Below are positions 15,995 through 19,522 of a DNA stretch of 19,522 bases, piece by piece (position 1 is the stretch's first letter; each line of letters opens with the position of its first letter). Origin of the DNA: CBCXVS01 sp965178525 (GTDB lineage Bacteria > Tectomicrobia > Entotheonellia > Entotheonellales > Entotheonellaceae); NCBI GenBank assembly GCA_965178525.1, contig CBCXVS010000129.1:1-19522 (forward strand), in the 5' to 3' direction. Below the pieces are notes generated by a model. That model saw only the letters and a program-made list of their open reading frames with translations, had not been told where the DNA came from and ran no database searches. The translations under genes were made by a program, and so were the position numbers.

Positions 15995-16548
15995 GTGGAC
16001 GGTTCGAGTTCTAACGATGCCGTAGACGTTATTGTACGGGATTCCATCGAATCCGGAAACTATCGCGGCGCACTGGAAGCGATTGCGCTTACGTATCATA
16101 AGCCGATCCGTAAGTTTTGTATAGCATGGTGTGAAAACAGAGAGCTTGGAGAAGAAATCGCCCAAGAGGTATTTCTTGCAGCTCATGATGCATTACCACG
16201 TTTCAAATGGCAATCTTCTATTCGCACATGGTTGTTTTCCATTGCTCGCAATCAATGTTTGAAAGCGTTATAGGATAAACGAATTGTTTACCACGCCAAT
16301 CCGGAGGAGTATATCCAGGAGCTATCAGACAACGGCGATGGCGAGCAAAGAGAACTCGCACAACATGCCTGGAGACTTTTAGATATTCTGGATCAGGAAA
16401 AAAAGCAAATTATCCTCATGCGCTGCTTAAATGGTATGACTTATGGGCAAATCGCTGAGATTCTCTCGATATCTGAGAGTACTGTGAAAAGACACTGGAG
16501 AGCAGAATTCAGCAACTCAGACCATGTCTTGAGGAGTATAGACAATGA
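15995..16548 (+). pseudogene. ECF-type sigma-70 factor with amber and frameshift
   Basis: The GTG at 15995 (AGGAG, eight bases upstream) opens an ECF sigma factor. Region 2 is seen in EEIAQEVFLAAHDALPRF, then SIRTWLFSIARNQCLKAL, where a TAG at 16271-16273 stops the frame. The same frame then continues as DKRIVYHANPEEYIQEL and a good region 4: LDQEKKQIILMRCLNGMTYG, QIAEILSISESTVKRHW. After TGG at 16498 the typical tail (RIQQLRPCLEEYRQ) appears one base out of frame and ends in TGA at 16546-16548, overlapping the ATG of the next gene (ATGA). One amber and one lost base near 16499 therefore separate this from an intact protein of about 184 residues. As it stands only a region 2 fragment is made. 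Confidence 0.75.
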
Positions 16549-16829
16549 GTTGGTCTGACAAAGAACTAAACCAAGAAGATATTGATCAAACTGAAAGAGA
16601 AATTAGTGAGCTGTTAAATTTATCATTTAATGTAGAAGATGCCGATGACTTTGTGCATAATGTAATGAATAAAGTTCCAGTTCAGGATATTGATAATCGT
16701 GCTCATGACATAAGGTATAAGGAGGAAATATCGGCTCCAAGAGGATATCAGTGCAAAATCGAGGAGCTTCTGAAACATAAAAAGGAGCGCAGGATAATGA
16801 AAAAAAACAAAGAAGAAAATGTTTTTTAA
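16545..16829 (+). CDS. Anti-sigma-like protein, cytoplasmic part
   Basis: This 94-residue reading frame starts at an ATG that overlaps the end of the sigma frame (ATGA). Its ribosome binding site GAGGAG is part of the sigma LEEYR codons, so translation is coupled. The first 45 residues (MSWSDKELNQEDIDQTEREI and onward) match those of the protein at 18678-19142 closely. Position after an ECF sigma gene, acidic N-terminus and the membrane helix that follows in the next frame suggest an anti-sigma factor. It lacks the HxxxCxxC zinc motif of ZAS anti-sigmas. The frame ends MKKNKEENVF just after a run of eight A (16800-16807). Dropping one A would join it to the following OmpA ORF, with the membrane helix at about residue 95, where the paralogue also has one. 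Confidence 0.6.
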   Translation: MSWSDKELNQEDIDQTEREISELLNLSFNVEDADDFVHNVMNKVPVQDIDNRAHDIRYKEEISAPRGYQCKIEELLKHKKERRIMKKNKEENVF

Positions 16830-17460
16830 TACTATCATCAACAGTTTTTTATTGGTGATGTTGTATCTTCTCTTTTCAGTAAAAATTAGTATTAACTCAG
16901 ATATAGATGAAGCACAAGCAAAAGATGGAAAAAATAGAAACATTATATATTGGCATTTTCAAAATATCTCTCTAGAGGTAAAAACCAAGAAAATTCTTGA
17001 ATTCGCAGATGAAATGTTTCGTACTAACAAAGGAGAAATATCTATTATACGCTTTGATCACAACAGCCATACCCTTAGCCACTATGGTAACGAAGTCATA
17101 GAGCGCATACTGTCTACGGCCCAAAATAACGGAAAGTGTATAAAAGTAATTGGGCATGCAGATAAAGTAGGAGGAACAGAAATTAACAAAGTCATATCAA
17201 GGAAGCGTGCGGAAGCAGTCAAGAATAAGTTGGTTTCCGAAGGAATCAACGCTCAACGAATTACTATAGATCCACAAGGAGAATTGAACCCGCCCGTCAA
17301 TACTCCTGATGGCAAACGTGAGCCAGAAAATCGTCGTGTGGAGATACTAATCGGAGATTGTGATGATGTGCGTGCAGATCGTCATTCAACCGACCCCAAC
17401 ATCAATAACACAGCGGGGGGTATTACTTCTGGCCATATGAAGACCGGGGCTACCAGCTAA
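16819..17460 (+). CDS. Membrane-anchored OmpA-domain protein
   Basis: This 213-residue frame overlaps the preceding one by 11 bp. A hydrophobic segment (FFNTIINSFLLVMLYLLFSV, residues 2-21) is followed by a periplasmic linker and an OmpA C-terminal domain: about residues 110-185, with VIGHADKVGGTEINKVISRK, RAEAVKNKLVSEGINAQRI and ENRRVEIL. This fold binds the peptidoglycan stem peptide through an Asp and Arg pair, both of which seem present. The gene is strongly AT-rich against the rest of the window. There is no good ribosome binding site for the ATG at 16819 except in the coding tail of the upstream frame. It is either translationally coupled or, more interestingly, the second half of one anti-sigma/OmpA gene. 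Confidence 0.72.
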   Translation: MFFNTIINSFLLVMLYLLFSVKISINSDIDEAQAKDGKNRNIIYWHFQNISLEVKTKKILEFADEMFRTNKGEISIIRFDHNSHTLSHYGNEVIERILSTAQNNGKCIKVIGHADKVGGTEINKVISRKRAEAVKNKLVSEGINAQRITIDPQGELNPPVNTPDGKREPENRRVEILIGDCDDVRADRHSTDPNINNTAGGITSGHMKTGATS

Positions 17461-17471
17461 AATGCCCCGGT
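17443..17471 (+). terminator. Hairpin at the end of the OmpA gene
   Basis: ACCGGGGC (17443-17450) pairs with GCCCCGGT (17464-17471) in an 8-bp GC-rich stem around the stop codon of the OmpA-domain gene. It stands out in AT-rich surroundings. No T run follows on the plus strand, so it is only a moderate candidate for a terminator. It lies between convergent genes. Confidence 0.45.
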
Positions 17472-17504
17472 GCACAGCATGGACAATTTTCAATCTGCTA
17501 TATC

Positions 17505-17732
17505 CTATCGCTTCTGCCACTGTGCCAATCTCTCCATAAGCTTCCGCATAAAATCAGTGTTGCCCATCTCAACTTGCCGCTGTGCACAATCTTCTATTAT
17601 GTGTAGTACTTGTGCGACTCCACAGTCATGTACTTCTATATGATCTGAACAGTAGGAGAACTGGCAGTATGAACACACCTCTACGGAATCCTTGGCGTCA
17701 CACTCTAGGCAGAGAAATCGTTTGGCTTCCAT
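17505..17732 (-). CDS. Small zinc-finger protein, AN1/B-box-like
   Basis: This 75-residue protein starts at an ATG behind a perfect AAGGAGG. Residues 8-37 hold eight potential zinc ligands in the order C8-x2-C11-x8-C20-x2-C23-x4-C28-x2-H31-x3-H35-x-C37. That is close to the AN1-type and B-box cross-brace patterns, which bind two zinc ions and usually mediate protein contacts; the last spacing is shorter than in classical AN1. The C-terminal half (IIEDCAQRQVEMGNTDFMRK) is predicted helical, perhaps for pairing with a partner. It stands alone on the minus strand, convergent with the OmpA gene. I cannot assign a function. Confidence 0.7.
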   Translation of the reverse strand: MEAKRFLCLECDAKDSVEVCSYCQFSYCSDHIEVHDCGVAQVLHIIEDCAQRQVEMGNTDFMRKLMERLAQWQKR

Positions 17733-18071
17733 TTTCTAAATCCTCCTTAATATCCATTGCTATATCATAGTCAATAGTCTGCCTATTTGTCTACCGATGC
17801 ACACATTAGACATCAAATAGAGCGTATAAAATTACATCTATCCTTTATCATGACAATATTTAATTAATAGAAAATTGATTTTCAGATTTTAATAGTTTTT
17901 AATATTTCAAACTTAACTGTAAAAAATTATTTTTATTATAAATCTAGTAGGAAGTTTGTATACAAAAAGGGGACAGACTTATTTTATATGTTATGAGCGA
18001 ACATTACGTCCTCACGCGTGTAGTATGAGGTGGTCGACCCTGACGGTATTGGGGAAGAGAGGAGCGATCGC
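17733..18071. other. AT-rich intergenic stretch
   Basis: No gene is visible here. Bases 17800-17960 are the most AT-rich of the window, with many A and T runs and no reading frame of note. At 17964-17986 lies the string AAAAAGGGGACAGACTTATT, which I recall as a sequence often seen beside REP-associated tyrosine transposases, so it may be a scar of mobile DNA. From about 18000 the composition becomes GC-richer again at the start of the amidohydrolase remnant. Confidence 0.5.
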
Positions 18072-18354
18072 ATGTTGCAACCCAAGATGATACTTGTCGA
18101 TTTCCTGGTGGATGGTATTGACGGAACAGGGTGGCAACATCAGGCTGTAGGCGTGTCAGCGGGCCGTATTACCGTAGTAAGAGATCGAGAGGGCTACTGC
18201 AAAAGGCGTCATCAGAGACGCAGCTCTTAGATGCAGGGGCCGTATATCTCACATCGGAATTGATCGACGGCCATAACCATGCGAGCCTGGCAGGGGATGG
18301 GCGGTCTTATGCCACAATGTTTGCGGATACAGATGAAATGAGGCTGCTGGCAGG
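18072..18354 (+). pseudogene. Amidohydrolase, N-terminal fragment with frameshift
   Basis: The ATG at 18072 follows a good GAGGAG. The first frame (MLQPKMILVDFLVDGIDGTG, then AVGVSAGRITVV) is the usual beta-sandwich start of a metal-dependent amidohydrolase. At about 18175-18200 the match passes to another frame: LLDAGAVYLTSELIDGHNHA and then GRSYATMFADTDEMRLLAG, containing the HxH metal motif of the family (HNH). After about 18354 the plus-strand match ends. In intact members about 300 residues with the other metal ligands would follow. None is present here; the opposite strand instead carries the family's C-terminus. The gene is certainly dead. Confidence 0.75.
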
Positions 18355-18468
18355 GCGGCGACGCGGCTTTACCGCGTGCACGTCTTTTGTCGGATCCGCC
18401 TTGAAAGCCACCAAGTCTGCGACTTTACCTGCCTTGATGGCGCCAACTTCCTCCTCGCTCTGTGATAC
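18355..18468 (-). pseudogene. Amidohydrolase, inverted C-terminal fragment
   Basis: Read on the minus strand from 18468, the sequence gives VSQSEEEVGAIKAGKVADLV and then AFKADPTKDVHAVK. This is the well-known end of amidohydrolases such as imidazolonepropionase-like and dihydroorotase-like enzymes, where 'GxIxxGKxADLVxFDxDP' forms the closing strands of the beta-sandwich. It butts directly against the N-terminal fragment, which is on the opposite strand. The simplest account is an inversion together with loss of the central part of one gene. A second, independent amidohydrolase fragment is the alternative. Upstream of the fragment the frame is closed by a TAG at 18469-18471. Confidence 0.72.
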
Positions 18469-18677
18469 CTAGCCGTACACATGAGGGAAACACCCACAAC
18501 GAATCCTGCCCTATGGAGGCAGCAGGGGTAAATGTTGGCGGATCAAGTCAGACGCGGTACACACATCCTCACCTCTATAGGGCAGAGAGCGATGCTCTTG
18601 ACAATAAAGCTCAGCAGCCCTACACCTCCCGTAAGTCCGGATCGGCGAAGGAGCCAGAAAAACATTCAGAACACCGG

Positions 18678-19142
18678 CTAGTGATTTCCCTCTAGGCGGT
18701 ATATGTAGGTTCCCAACACGGATGGGGTGACAATGGCAGCCATAACAATGAGGAAAAGTTGAATCGGATCATCCTGGATTGTCGGGTACAAGATTGCGCG
18801 ATAGACCCAGGTAATTGAAATGAGAAGCAAGCAAGTACACAGAATTTGCCTAATGCTTAACAGTCTCACGTACTGCTGTGCATCTAGTTCCCAATCAACT
18901 TGATCTTGCCCCTCGATTCTTTCAATAGCTTTTTGGGAAGCGAGCGAGTCATCGTCTAGCTGATCGATAAAAACCCGTGGCGTTTCTACCCGGAGATTTG
19001 GAGGCGTTACTGCTCGATACATCACACTACGAAGAAAGTTTTCAGCATCCCCCACATCAAATGCTCGATGTAACAATCCGCTAATTTCTTTTTCAGCTTG
19101 ATCAAGAACTTCTTGACTGAATTCTTCATCAAACCAACTCAT
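18678..19142 (-). CDS. Membrane anti-sigma-like protein, orphan paralogue
   Basis: This is a 154-residue protein. Residues 1-45 (MSWFDEEFSQEVLDQAEKEI, then LLHRAFDVGDAENFLRSVM) match the N-terminus of the protein at 16545 closely, with the same start motif MSW-x-D. An acidic cytoplasmic part reaches to about residue 97. Two membrane helices follow (LLSIRQILCTCLLLISITWV near 98 and LFLIVMAAIVTPSVLGTYIY near 130), with no periplasmic domain. By analogy it is the anti-sigma partner of an ECF factor. The SD region (CTTGAGGAGTATAGA) is the same as that before the 16545 gene, where it encodes the sigma factor's last residues (LEEYR), yet no sigma gene remains upstream. Its usual regulator has apparently been lost. 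Confidence 0.65.
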   Translation of the reverse strand: MSWFDEEFSQEVLDQAEKEISGLLHRAFDVGDAENFLRSVMYRAVTPPNLRVETPRVFIDQLDDDSLASQKAIERIEGQDQVDWELDAQQYVRLLSIRQILCTCLLLISITWVYRAILYPTIQDDPIQLFLIVMAAIVTPSVLGTYIYRLEGNH

Positions 19143-19288
19143 TATCTATACTCCTCAAGGGATTGCCTGGGATGATGAACTTGTGCAAGCACCTGCTGGC
19201 GGGGATTACCACCAAGCGCGAGCACAGAGCGCGAAACCGCGTCGCCGCCGTGTTTTTCGGCGGCGAGCAGGCCGTGCAAACGACCGGC
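19143..19288 (-). other. Open frame remnant with hairpin between DLH and the anti-sigma paralogue
   Basis: In the frame of the dienelactone hydrolase the minus strand stays open past its TAA for 48 codons, ending in a TAA that overlaps the ATG at 19142 (TAATG). The translation is LLAAEKHGGDAVSRS and then LALGGNPRQQVLAQVHHP, ending SLEEYR like the sigma tail. Only the last few codons resemble the sigma factor, so a join at about 19158 is likely. A perfect 7-bp hairpin lies at 19243-19249 and 19259-19265 (CGCCGCC with GGCGGCG). I cannot identify the remainder. Confidence 0.3.
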
Positions 19289-19522
19289 TTAGACCGCGTT
19301 CAGCCGCCGACCATAGAGCGCCAAGAGCCGCTCCCAATGCTGCTCCGCTGCCGGTTTATCGTAACACCAGCGCTCCGGAAACGCGAAGCCGTGATGGACC
19401 CCAGGATACAGTTCGATTTCACCGGCAGTCCCCGCCTGTTTGAACAACCCTTGCAACTCCTCGACCATTGGCAGGGGGGCGAGATCGTCGTGCTCAGCAC
19501 AGGCAATATACAGCTCGCCCTT
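19289..19522 (-). CDS. Dienelactone hydrolase, C-terminal part
   Basis: The last 77 codons of a dienelactone hydrolase-family protein run in from the right edge and end in TAA at 19291-19289. The catalytic Asp is in YIACAEHDDLAPLP and the catalytic His in ELYPGVHHGFAFPER, both in the positions normal for this alpha/beta hydrolase family. The nucleophile Cys lies outside the window. Such enzymes open lactone rings in aromatic degradation, but the family also includes many other esterases. The gene is GC-rich like the metabolic part of the window, unlike the segment to its left. Confidence 0.85.
   Translation of the reverse strand, partial: KGELYIACAEHDDLAPLPMVEELQGLFKQAGTAGEIELYPGVHHGFAFPERWCYDKPAAEQHWERLLALYGRRLNAV

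Noticed and set aside
18462..18695. 77-codon frame between amidohydrolase remnant and anti-sigma paralogue
   Set aside because: Low-complexity polar translation, no ribosome binding site, no homology recognised; probably noncoding debris.

Overview
The window looks like bacterial accessory chromosome: densely packed, mostly GC-rich protein-coding DNA with good Shine-Dalgarno sites. I see no rRNA, tRNA or CRISPR array. Two luciferase-like flavin oxidoreductases, an LVIVD propeller, an amidohydrolase remnant, a Gfo/Idh/MocA oxidoreductase and a chromate operon recall large-genome environmental bacteria such as the Entotheonella/Tectomicrobia or deltaproteobacterial type. That placement is a low-confidence impression from gene content.

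Region 1 (1-7.7 kb) is metabolic. It holds the N-terminus of a small antitoxin-like protein, an MFS transporter, a large alpha/beta hydrolase interrupted by an in-frame amber codon, an unknown small protein, a palindromic heptamer repeat, an LLM-LVIVD gene pair on the minus strand, and a second, divergent LLM oxidoreductase broken by a frameshift plus an amber codon.

Region 2 (7.7-9.9 kb) is defence or addiction plus a broken gene: a TIR-domain protein, a RelE/ParE-type toxin with its antitoxin, and a frameshifted Gfo/Idh/MocA oxidoreductase that follows an MFS gene.

Region 3 (9.9-15.0 kb) is a chromate-resistance locus. chrB (minus) diverges from chrA and a superoxide dismutase-rhodanese fusion (plus). 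The intergenic region carries two copies of a 17-bp palindromic operator (TGTAAT-N5-TTACAT) and a 14-bp leader hairpin ahead of chrA. A DHA2-type MFS exporter follows chrB. A strong terminator lies beyond the locus at 15106-15135.

Region 4 (15.2-19.2 kb) is an AT-richer, rearranged segment. It has a nucleotidyl cyclase, an ECF-type sigma factor damaged by an amber codon and a frameshift, and a membrane anti-sigma-like protein that appears to have been one gene with the following OmpA-domain ORF, now split at an A8 run. It also has an AN1/B-box-like zinc protein and an amidohydrolase of which only the two ends remain, facing each other on opposite strands. A second anti-sigma paralogue lies at 18678-19142 without its sigma factor. 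The window ends in a dienelactone hydrolase.

The most striking overall feature is the number of broken reading frames: three in-frame TAG codons, four or five frameshifts and one inversion in 19.5 kb. Either this is a decaying region, or the sequence contains errors. Amber reassignment is a less likely but testable alternative. The best candidate for an under-described system is the sigma / anti-sigma / OmpA envelope-signalling module and its orphan paralogue.
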